Assembly: GCA_029204225.1 (NCBI GenBank)
Contig: CM055103.1
Location: 6,820,852 to 6,880,851, forward strand
DNA: 60,000 bases
Direction: 5' to 3'
DNA from: Diphasiastrum complanatum
Lineage: Eukaryota; Streptophyta; Lycopodiopsida; Lycopodiales; Lycopodiaceae
Part shown: piece by piece, positions 32,056 to 41,185 of the stretch
Numbering within the stretch: the first letter of the stretch is position 1
Layout: every line of letters starts with the position of its first letter
Notes under the pieces: generated by a model
Told to the model about the DNA's origin: nothing
The model's database searches: none
What the model saw: only the letters and a program-made list of their open reading frames with translations
Translations under genes and position numbers: made by a program

Positions 32056-32686
32056 TTCAGGTCCAGGCAAGCACACCACAAACGAACATACCAACCAAAG
32101 CTAAATAGAGGATCCCTCTCAAGTCACATTCCCCTTGAGACCGGACGTAGGATCTTTGCCTAGCCGCGCCCACACAAATCTATCACAGAATCAGTCCACG
32201 GGGAAACATCCATCCAACCATCCGTGCTTTCACCATTAAGCAGCACATTGCCTCAGTCACGCCCCACCACTTTTTGGTCGATAGCCCTTATAGCTAAACG
32301 ATCGGCAGCTATCCCGTACCGGCAGCTAACCACCCGTGCTTTACACCCGAATTCGAGCAGCATCTCTGTATCAATGGTTAACCCGTACAATTCGAATATG
32401 TCGCCCCGCACCTCACAAGGTACGGACCGTGCTTTCACCTACCTAGGCAGCACTTTGCCTCATCCGTCCTACGTGCAGACAGCGCCAGGCCCGAACCGCG
32501 AGAACTGACCGTGCTTACACCTCGAGGGCAGCACTTTGACTCATCAAGTCCCCCGTTCTGCCGACCACCCCGACCGTGGACACACCCGTGCTTACACTGT
32601 GGGCAGCACCTTGCGCAACGGTTGTCCTGACAAATCCCAAAAACGTGGCCATCCCTGTGAGACTTTGCGTAGCTAACCGGCTAGTC
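32056..32686 (-). promoter_or_regulatory. leader of K with five GTGCT...AGCAC hairpins
   Basis: Non-coding 5' leader. Five stems with GTGCT on one side and AGCAC (AGCAT in one) on the other lie at 32224-32246, 32336-32363, 32429-32453, 32511-32534 and 32588-32609. Loops carry short palindromes: TTAA, CGAATTCG (32348-32355), CCTAGG (32442-32447), CCTCGAGG (32520-32527) and a near-palindrome CACTGTG. Hairpins with self-complementary loops near the primer site resemble retroviral dimer-initiation and packaging structures; that role is inference. The block is shared with N. Confidence 0.6.
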
Positions 32687-32699
32687 GGCTCTGATACCA
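32687..32699 (-). promoter_or_regulatory. primer binding site of K (initiator tRNA-Met)
   Basis: Minus strand TGGTATCAGAGCC, two bases inside the 5' LTR end GCGCAACA. Confidence 0.92.
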
Positions 32700-32701
32700 C
32701 A

Positions 32702-33619
32702 TGTTGCGCCGGCGCCTCAAAGGGCGCTGGGACTTGAGCGGTTCCCCCAACACGCGCTTAAGTCTAACATTCATCCATCATGCACTTACATAAAAGCCAA
32801 CTCAGAAACGTAACAAGCTTAACCATTCAGACTTAAGAAAATTGGAATCCCAACCAACCCGAAAGCCAACTCAGAATCCGTCCCCAAAAGGTAACCAAAG
32901 GCAAAGACAAGCCACACATGAAACCCAAGGCATAGTGGTCGCCAAACTGACCAATTGGCATAGCGGCAAGCCCCATGTCGATGACAGGGACCCTTAGGCG
33001 CCAGCGACGCAAAAAGGTTGTAGTAAGGGTCCTTCCACTTGGACCAGTCCCGGAGGCGAAACCGAAATGGTAATCATCCCCAAGGATCAACTTTATTAGA
33101 TTTGGAAGAGGTTACATTCATACATAGACTGACCGGTCTCGGGGCCACCAACACGTGCTGGGCATTGTGCCTGGCTCGTGCTGGTAGAGGGAGCTGAGAC
33201 ATGCCGACTGGATTCCTGGCGCTGGTTGAGCTGCCCAAGTTTCTGTCTGCCGGACTCCCCCTATAGTTCTGCTGTGATTCGGCGCACCCCCTCTGTTCTG
33301 AAACATAATGCTTTCTGGTAAAGCACGCTTTTTGGGACTTAGTTTTTATTTTGCTGATTAAGCCTGGCAAGCCTGGCAGAATCAATCTGGCTCCCGGACA
33401 TGGGTCCCGGGAGCCGTTCCGGTGGCAGAATCAACTTGCTTTCTGACTAGGCCATGACTCGAGCTCCAGAGCTAGCTCATGACTTGTGACTACTTGACTG
33501 GCTCAACACAGGTCGGAGGCACAGTCCTTGACGTTCTAACTTGCTCTGGGACCTTAGGGAGTGTCACCCCTTAGAGTCTTACAGGGCACGTTGGGTGCAC
33601 CTGAGTCAACTTTACAACA
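32702..33619 (-). repeat. 5' LTR of chromovirus K
   Basis: 918 bp, same length as the 3' LTR. The outer edge tttacaaca (33619) is followed by the target duplication gtgac (33620-33624), after which the host N LTR resumes with cgaccctagtctccgg. Confidence 0.93.
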
Positions 33620-33624
33620 GTGAC

Positions 33625-33664
33625 CGACCCTAGTCTCCGGGGCGCTAGCATGCCAAGGCGAGAG
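33625..33664 (-). repeat. 40-bp continuation of N LTR copy 3
   Basis: cgaccctagtctccgg...aaggcgagag continues exactly where 27569 stopped. It ends where a plus-strand N LTR starts. Confidence 0.85.
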
Positions 33665-34514
33665 TGTTGTAAAGCTACCTTTACAAGCTTTACTTCCGGC
33701 GCCATCGGCGCCAGCTATGTCCCCGGCGCAAGCAGCGCCCCTGCTGCACCTGGTGCCAACGGCGCCGGCGCCGTTCCCGGCGCCACTGTGACCAGAATCC
33801 AGCCGGCGCCAAGTTCCTATGGCTAAAAATCTTCGATATGTACTAGCGGAGTCCAGAGAGCTCAAATCGATGTGCAATCACCTCACACGATCTAGGCAAG
33901 ATTAAAGGAAGCCTGGGGATCAATAAAATCTAGAGAGAGAAAATGACTCTCTAGAAAGAGAAAATCCTAGAGAGAGAAAAACGTGCTTTACCAGCTTGGG
34001 TAGAGTGCTTGGCATGAGGGGGGGTGCCGAATCACACCAATACTATAGGGGAGTGCGGGTTGCTACTCAGGGCGAGCTCCAACCAAGTCTCAGCCTCCCT
34101 TGCTGGAATGTTGTCATGGCTCTCGGCTTGGCATGCTAGCGCCCCGGAGACTAGGGTCGGTCACACACTTAAAATGTAACCTTCTCGGATTTATCAATAA
34201 AGTGGGATTTTTCTCAAACTGACTCTGATTACCTTCTGGGTTTCAGTGTTCGGTAAAAGCGCCAGTTGTAAGGCTGCTTTCAAAATTTTTAACTTGGCAC
34301 ATAGCTGAGGGTCGTATCCCGGGATGCCAACGGTATGCCGTCGGGACCATTCGGTCCGTGGCGCCAGCGGTATGCTGTCGGGACCATTTGGTCCAGGAAC
34401 TGATTGTTTCCATATCTGTCGCGGCTTGTGGTTCTGAGTGTTCCTTGCATGAACGTGAATGGGTTAAGCTCTTGGGGAACGGGCTCTAACCTGTCGGCTG
34501 AGTTGGATGGCTTG
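33665..34514 (+). repeat. N LTR copy 4 (plus strand), 3' part missing
   Basis: Starts TGTTGTAAAGCTACC and follows the N LTR through the GGCGCC block, AATAAA (atttatcaataaagtgg) and the paired gccgtcgggaccattcggtcc units, then breaks at gagttggatggcttg (34514). Like copy 5 it has about 30 extra bp in the GGCGCC block (ggtgccaacggcgccggcgc), marking both as one subfamily and probably one element. Confidence 0.85.
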
Positions 34515-34566
34515 TGTTGTAAAGCTACCTTTACAAGCTTTACTTTCGGCGCCATCGGCGCCAGCT
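34515..34566 (+). repeat. 52-bp N LTR start
   Basis: tgttgtaaagctacctttac...atcggcgccagct repeats the first 52 bp of the LTR, then joins N interior at ctagcctgtttcttggg. That junction lies next to the position where the solo LTR at 22443 sits in the other copy. Confidence 0.8.
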
Positions 34567-36065
34567 AGCCTGTTTCTTGGGTTAGTTTCATTTGCGACAA
34601 CGCCCACCAGACGCAAGCAGGAAGTCAAAAGTTGGAAAGGGCCATTTCAGGGGAGATCTTCTATAGCAGTTGGTCTTCATTTTGGGACGGCCACCTTCGG
34701 AACTGAAACTCACTAAGCATGGGTGATATCCAGTATCAGTTGGGTTTTTCCTCAAAGGGGAAAAGACTAGGATCCTCTTCAGAGATTGGCAACAAGTTGG
34801 ATCGAGCCATAATCCTAGCAGATGGGAATCAAAGTGTTGGAAAGGCTTTTGTCCGAAGAACTCTACTCTAAAGTCTGATCAGCTGATTTATTAAGTGGAG
34901 GGGAACTATCACACACACCTCTCTCTTGGGACAAATTTTGAATTAAAGTTGATCAAAATGGGGGCAAATTCAAGGTGACCTAGCCATACTCACACGAGGA
35001 GACTGGCGAACTTTGGACCTAATAAGTTGACAAGTTTTTGTTGTGGAAAGGAAAGTTTGTTATAGGCTTTCTCTGGACCAGCAATCATGAGGAAACATAT
35101 GAGTACGCTGGCTTGTGTTACGCGTAAGGCAGCTGATCAATGAAAAAACTGAGAAAGTTGAGTCTTGCATGAGAGACTTGGTATTTCGAACGGACGCTAA
35201 CGGACAGTTCGCGTTGAGATCGGATTAGTGCAAACTCTGGGTGCATGTTTCTGATTCAAAGAGAGCTACTTGAAGCCAAGCTCAATGTACACTTCTTGTT
35301 TTGACTGTGAGGCAACTAACCAGTGATGGAATTGTGAAAGTCAAGTTTTGCGCGACGGACATGGTGCTTCAAACAAACGCGAAGAGATAGTTCGGATGCG
35401 GATCAAACTGGTGCGACCCTTTGGCTTTCCACGAGGTCAATGGTTACATTTGGGCTGATTCAAAGAGCTACTTCAAGCTAAGTGAGAGGTGCATTGCGGA
35501 GTACTCAATCTTTGCCTACCTTAAAGAGCCAAGATGGAAAAGTATCAAGATCAGGCTTGGACAAGGAGAGAAATCAAGGTGCAGAAGCAACAAGGCACGG
35601 AGTGGACCATAAAGTGGGCAATCAAACGATAAATCCTTCGGCTCAGGGAGCCTTGATACCTGTGCGGAACTGAACAAATCTGGAGCTCAGGGAGCTCAAC
35701 ATAAAGTGCATCAAGGACAAATCAGGAGCTCAAAGGAGTTCCAAAGTCGAAAGTTAGAAGCGACAGGGGCGAACATTTCAAAGAAAGGCCTCTGTCACTA
35801 GTTAATAAGGTTCTCGGGTTTTACGAAAGCGATATCAAATCTACGCTTTTCCCAGACAAAGATATATTTTCAAGTTATGTAATTTTTCAGTACAAAGAGC
35901 TGAGCCTCCGACTTGTGGTGTGCCAGCTTCAATGTTAATAAAAAGTGGCCAGTAAATTGAGTACTGTGCAAAGTAGCTTAAATGTATAGTTATTTTAATT
36001 GGGAGACACCTTTACTTTAATCTGACATCTGATGAGGACATCAGATTTTATAAAGGTGGGGTGGA
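34567..36065 (+). other. non-coding interior of plus-strand N element
   Basis: About 1.5 kb matching 20937-22442 in reverse. It ends with hairpin ctgatg-agga-catcag (36029-36044) and the polypurine tract aaaggtggggtgga at the LTR edge. The 63-codon frame at 35421-35612 is shared with the other N copies but has no known domain. No primer site or leader is present, so this copy is incomplete at its 5' side. Confidence 0.75.
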
Positions 36066-37311
36066 TGTTGTAAAGCTACCTTTACAAGCTTTACTTCCGA
36101 CGCCATCGGCGCCAGCTATGTCCCCGGCGCCAGCAGCGCCCCTGTTGCTTCAAGCGCCAATGGCGCCGGCGCCGCTCCCGGCGCCACTGTGACCAGAATC
36201 CAGCCGGCGCCAAGTTCTTATGGCTGAAAATCTTTGATCGGTTCTAGCGAAGTCCAGAGAGCTCAGATCGATGTGCAATCACCTTACACGATCTAGGCAT
36301 GATTAAAGGAAGCCTCGGGATCAATAAACTCTAGAGAGAGAAAATTATTTTCTAGAAAGAGAAAATCCTAGAGAGAGAAAAACGTGCTTTACCAGCTTGG
36401 GTAGAGTGCTTGGTATGAGGGGGGGTGCCGAATCACACCAATACTATAGGGGAGTGCGGGTTGCGACTCAGGGCGAGCTCCAACCAAGTCTCAGCCTCCC
36501 TTGCTGGAATGTTGTCATGGCTCTCGCCTTGGCATGCTAGCGCCCCGGAGACTAGGGTCGGTCACACACTTGAAATGTAACCTTCTCAGATTTATCAATA
36601 AAGTGGGATTTTCCTCAAACTGACTCTGATTACCTTCTGGGTTTCAGTGTTCGGTAAAAGCGCCAGTTGTAAGGCCGCTTTCAAAATTTTTAACTTGGCA
36701 CATAGCTGAGGGTCGTATCCCGGGACGCCAGCGGTATGCCGTCGGGACCATTCGGTCCGTGGCACCAGCGGTATGCTGTCGGGACCATTTGGTCCAAGAA
36801 CTGGTTGTTTCCATATGTGTCGCGGCTTGTGGTTCTGAGTGTTCCTTGCATGAACGTGAATGGGTTAAGCTCTTGGGGAACGGGCTCTAACCTGTCGGCT
36901 GAGTTGGATGGCTTGCTTGGGTGGATGTTACCTATTTATGGCTGTCCAGTCTGGCGTGGCGCCAGGTTGGCTTCCAGCGCTCGTGACGAAGTTTTCAGTT
37001 GGTTAAGTATGATGTAAGTCAGACCGCTTGCTTGGAATGGATGTTACTCGTTTGTAACGAAGCTTCGAGTTGGTTAAGTTTGATGTATGTCGGGCGGCTT
37101 GCTTGGAGGGAAGTCACCCACGTCGGGACCCCCGATATGGCATGGCGCCAGGTTGGATCTCAATGTTGGTTTTTCGGAACTTCAAGTTGGTTAAGTCTGA
37201 TCGTTGTTGGCGAGTTGGCTGCTTGTATGTCAAGTGGGTTTGGATGGCAAGAGTTGAAGGCTGGGAAGCTAAGTCGTGGTTCCCGGCTCCCTTTGGGATG
37301 CCTGCGCTACA
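36066..37311 (+). repeat. N LTR copy 5 (3' LTR of the plus-strand N element)
   Basis: 1,246 bp, TGTTGTAAAGCTACC ... GCCTGCGCTACA, the longest complete N LTR here. Order of landmarks: GGCGCC-rich block (36100-36190), ccaatactataggggag (possible TATA region, near 36440), AATAAA (about 36597-36602), two ~38-bp units cgccagcggtatgc[cg]gtcggg (36726-36796) and diverged ~75-bp units built on ttggttaagt.tgat and gcttgcttgga (36980-37240). Confidence 0.9.
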
Positions 37312-37383
37312 GCTGCTGGCGCCGGGGACATAGCTGGCGCCGATGACGCCGAAACTAAAGCTTGCAAAGGTAACTTTACAACT
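37312..37383 (-). repeat. N LTR start fragment, end of outer 5' LTR copy 3
   Basis: 72 bp equal to the first part of an N LTR on the minus strand (reading down from 37383: GTTGTAAAGTTACC...). The next bases, ggttc (37384-37388), repeat the 5 bp outside LTR copy 1 (19720-19724), so this is the outer edge of the N insertion. Confidence 0.78.
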
Positions 37384-37388
37384 GGTTC

Positions 37389-37548
37389 CCGGTGTCACCT
37401 GGGCCTGCCCGACGCCACCCACCTGGCGCTGGTGCCCCTGCCCGGCGCCACCTGGGCTCTGCCTTGCTCACCCGCCCTGCCGCCACGGCGCCCACCTACG
37501 CCTTTTTGGCCAGCCCCTGGCTGGCGCCTCCTGACGCGCCAGGGTGCT
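37389..37548. mobile_element. right part of MITE-like inverted-repeat unit
   Basis: Very GC-rich, with several cctgggc / ctggcgc words, ending cctgacgcgccagggtgct, the inverse of the left end at 19516. A TA follows. Joined to 19516-19724 across the N insertion it makes a unit of about 370 bp. Confidence 0.5.
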
Positions 37549-37551
37549 ACA

Positions 37552-38960
37552 ATTATGCGAAGCCTTTCACCGTCCAACTGCAATATCTCATTCAAATTCA
37601 TGAGGGACAGGAAGTGAATGTAGCAGAAATCTCTTAAAAGCATGAAGAAATCACAGCTAGGTAGGCTTTGGGGAGCACAGCTCAGCTATATCGCAAAATA
37701 TTTAGGTTTCCTGAGAGATGAAGAGAAGGAACTTCTAAAGAAGGATGATGCGAAGAATTTGGAGAAACTAGTGCTAACACACATGATCAACAGAATGTTA
37801 TTGATGATGATCGTACTGAGCCAGATACAGACCCGAATCAACTAGAAGACACCAATACTCCTACATTGTCTCTGATGGCTCATTTGTTACAAGATTCTGA
37901 GATGGAGGTAGGGTCAACCATGGATGCACTCCCTATTACAGGTGCTACTATAACTGTAATTCAATCGCCAACTACTATTAGGGTGCAAGACTAAGAAGAA
38001 GACCTAAGGGAAGCAACTGCGGAACCAGATCTTCATAATACTGATGAACCAAATTTGCAGATAATCGATGAGCCGGATTTGAATGAAGATAATAAGAAGA
38101 CAAAAACTCGAGATGTGATGGCTAATTTTGATGATTTAGTGGATCACATGATATATCATCCTTGCTGGAGGTGGCGAATTTCTTAAGGAAACAGTAGGTA
38201 GAAGCGGAGGAACTTCAAGCTCTGAAATTACAAGTTAAGTAGCAGCAGAGAACCATATCTACCTTAATGACTTCGGCAAGATAGGTTACTGAACTTCAAG
38301 CAGAATTGGCAGGAAGTAAACTCGAATTCGCTGAAGTAATGAAGGAGAAGTTGCAACAGGAACTGCTGACGACAGAGTCACAAAAGAGCGTATAAAGAAT
38401 TTAAGGCTGAGCATGCGGTATAGAAGAATTTGTTGTTGTTAGAACAACATTAAATGGGAGGAAAATTGTTCTTCATACTCTGAACAATTATCCACGTTAA
38501 TGAAGAAAAGAGAGGTTCACCCTGCACATCGCATATGGATGACATATCGAACTTCAAATTTGGTAGGTTTCATCTATAGAACAATCCTTATAGTACAACT
38601 TATATACTCTCGGCTTGACTACCTTCCCCTGACCAAGAGTAACACCACTCAGACAGATGATTACCTGAAATTTCTTAAAGATATGTCATTTCTTAAATTC
38701 AGGTTGAAAGACTTGGGACACAGAAGAGCGAGTTTGTATTCCGAACTAACAGTTAATGATCGAGGTGATGTTAGAGATTGGATGCCATTCTGTAACCTTG
38801 AGTGTGAATTTCTTTAGAGGCTCCATAAACGATGCTGCATCCATTGGCGGAATACCCGGTACAACGCAGAAAACTATTCGCGATACATGGCCAGGCGAAG
38901 CTAAAGTTCAACATCATCATCATCATCATCATCATCGGGACCTGATGGAGATGAGGGCGA
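37552..38960 (+). pseudogene. extra ORF of element T: acidic, coiled-coil, His-repeat
   Basis: Reading frames with several stops and shifts. Early part: FTVQLQYLIQIHEGQEVNVA; then an acidic stretch (DDDRTEPDTDPNQLEDTNTP, EEDLREATAEPDLHNTDEPN); then heptad-like helices (EEL.ALKLQV, VTELQAELAGSKLEFAEVMK); and near the end eight CAT codons in a row giving poly-His (38912-38935) before GD.GEEM. No enzyme motif is seen. Position between pol and the 3' LTR matches the accessory ORFs of Tat/Athila-type elements, often called env-like or aORF, but no membrane segment is visible. The assignment is by position and composition. Confidence 0.55.
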
Positions 38961-38965
38961 GGAGA

Positions 38966-39873
38966 TGTGAAGGCTCACATGATTCCTTTTCTATCTTTTT
39001 ACTTTTGTTTGTAATTAGAGTCTTTGTTTATCATGGCAAGACCAGCCCTTTTTCATTATGTAAATAGACTTTTAGAGTTTTTAGGATGAAGTAGGATTCC
39101 TAAGTAAACATCGATACATGTTGAATATGTATCGAATTTCTAAAATCGATACCGTATCGGATTATGGAATTCAATATCCTATTCAATTATAGCGGTTAGA
39201 CAATTATGAACATCCGCGAGGCTATAAAGAGCTGCTGTATTCAGTTGTTTAGTGAAATATATTGAAGAGAGAAGCGTTGAGGACCTTATATGCTTTATGA
39301 TTGAGTCTCACTCTTGCTTTCTTATGATAGCTTCTGGGACTATGCTTGTGCGGATGAGTAATAAGTGTAATATCTTTGTTCAACTATATGTTATGAAGTA
39401 TAAACCTAGTGAATGCACTTCGTAGTACATAAATTTGATGATCTAAGCAAGAATATCACTGTCTCATATTCAGTACAACTGTATGTTTGTCGCTTTGATA
39501 AGTAGAATAATTGGTGATGTAGATCCTCCACTGTTTATTTGTAGGATGGCTTAACTACTTATGCAAATTTGTTCTCATAGAGTATTGGAACTATATGGAT
39601 TCACTACTATGGCTTGTGTAATTAGAGGTGTAAAGTTGTATGCTCAAGATAATAAGATATACTGGAATGATGTGCAAATTAATTAAACATTTAAACTACG
39701 AACAACATGGAGTACTGGCTGCCTGGCAAGAACATTTGTTGATGACCAGTTTATCATCAATTTCAATATATAAATCTTTTCATTGACTATTAATGAGATT
39801 TTCGATCTCTATGAGGAATGATATCTTAAATACTACGTAAAACTTAGCAAATTGAGTTCAGCAAGTCACGACA
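38966..39873 (+). repeat. 3' LTR of element T (908 bp)
   Basis: TGTGAAGGCTCACATGATTC ... CACGACA, aligned along its whole length with 2225-3153 in inverse orientation. TATAAAGAGCTGCTGTATTC is conserved. A purine-rich gagatgagggcgaggaga precedes it (polypurine tract). The next 5 bp are atagt. Confidence 0.9.
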
Positions 39874-41032
39874 ATAGTACACCCACTTGCAATCTTGCGA
39901 TCCACCTGGAAGAGAATTCCAATTGATCCACACTGAAATTTCGACGAAAAGTAGCACTTCTCCAAGTTCTCCAATCTTCGTAAGCCTTGTTGATACCAAT
40001 TTAAGGGTCGCATCTTCAAGATCCTGCTTACAAGACAAAATAATAGAGAACACACTGTTGGAGAAACCGCCCAACCAAGTAGAAGCAACCAATCAATCTC
40101 TAGAAGCTTCACCCCCAAGCCAAGGAATAGGAAGAATGAGAGTAGAGAGAGATCCTAGCAATGAATCAAGCAAATGATGGTGTAGTAGGGCGAGTTTGGC
40201 CTCCTTATAAAAGCTCTAGAACACTCTATGCATGTGGTAATGCAAGGTCCTAACCTCCCTATACATAGATTCATCTAGAATAGAGTCTCTATGCATGTAT
40301 TTTCTATTCATAGAATTGCTATTGATACTCTACACATGCATATACGGTCCCAAACCTTGTACTAATCCCAATTAGTGTGTATGGGCCTCACAAGGTTATT
40401 GATTACTTGCGGATCACATCTAGTATGACGTGGAATAACTAATAAGCTTGATTCACTGGAGATCCAAGTCTAGTTCTATACTGAATCCTATGTTTTGCAC
40501 GTGGACATGATGGAATGAATCTTCACGTGACAACAAGTTAATCCTCTTCTTCCTTTGCTACTTGATTGATCTTGGATCTAGGTTCGAAGGTGGATAGAAA
40601 ATACCCACTACAACAATTTAATTCTTGTAATTTCGCTACAAACAGTCCATATTAAATGGATAAATCGATTTACAACCAATTTATCTATGAAATATACTCA
40701 AAATTACATGTTTAAGAACATCACAAATTCGTGCATACATCCTAACCCTCTAACTAAGCAAAACCCAGCAATGAAACAAGCAACCAGATCTACCCTTGTA
40801 GATCATTCTACATCATTGAAAGTTCCTCAAAAACATAGAAATTCACTCATTATTAGCATCTTTTACCAAAATTGAATATGTAGAAAGATACTCTACCATT
40901 AATTTTGGAAAGCATGTTTAAAATTCGAAATTTGTGAATCTAACTCCATAATTCCCTTGAGAAAATAGCACCCCAAACTTCCAAGTTGATGTAGAGCTTG
41001 TCTCCATCATATCCAAGACCACATCTTAGACC
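39874..41032. other. no gene; LTR-like non-coding sequence
   Basis: About 1.15 kb without coding support. On the minus strand a TTGGTATCAACAAGGCTTACG at 40000-39980 resembles a decayed primer site, preceded by TTTTATAAGGAGGCC (TATA-like) near 40210, so part may be a minus-strand LTR of an unidentified element. Confidence 0.35.
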
Positions 41033-41103
41033 GGCTCTGATACCAATGTAAAGACCACTAGGGAAAACACAACAGGAGACATTATGGAGCAAAACCACCC
41101 AAC
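41033..41103 (-). repeat. primer site and LTR end fragment of an unidentified minus-strand element
   Basis: Minus strand TGGTATCAGAGCCGG (41045-41031) directly after an LTR end ...GGTCTTTACA (41047 up). The LTR is cut at about 41103 by copia D1 LTR sequence. Confidence 0.65.
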
Positions 41104-41170
41104 CAGACATCCAATCACTCTTGTGGATAATTTGTAGATCCATTTATGGTCTTGAAATGCAGTACTTTCA
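41104..41170 (+). repeat. 5' LTR end of copia D1, truncated
   Basis: catccaatcactcttgtgga ... cagtactttca matches the last 67 bp of the D1 3' LTR (43612-44310); the primer site follows after two bases. Confidence 0.8.
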
Positions 41171-41172
41171 CA

Positions 41173-41185
41173 TGGTATCAGAGCC
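41173..41185 (+). promoter_or_regulatory. primer binding site of copia D1
   Basis: TGGTATCAGAGCC, complementary to initiator tRNA-Met, two bases inside the LTR end. Confidence 0.9.

Larger units (their letters stand above)
27570..33619 (-). mobile_element. chromovirus K (Ty3/gypsy), complete ends, 6,050 bp
   Basis: Minus-strand element with two 918-bp LTRs (27570-28487 and 32702-33619), polypurine tract, primer site and the target duplication gtgac at 27565-27569 and 33620-33624. By eye the LTRs differ at about 20 positions (roughly 2%), making it one of the youngest insertions here. Coding order is protease, RT, RNase H, integrase, chromodomain. Gag is absent and pol is interrupted. It landed in the 5' LTR of the outer N element. 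Confidence 0.93.

Noticed and set aside
35421-35612. 63-codon frame shared by N interiors (also 21390-21581)
   Set aside because: Shared because the N interior is repeated; the second frame on the same stretch (35482-35673) is equally open, and no known domain is present.
36726-36796. Short regular repeats in N LTRs considered as a CRISPR-like array
   Set aside because: Only two units, no spacers, inside an LTR of a plant element.
39980-40010. TGGTATCAACAAGG on the minus strand as a primer site
   Set aside because: Only the first eight bases fit the initiator tRNA-Met complement and no LTR pair supports it; left as a remark only.
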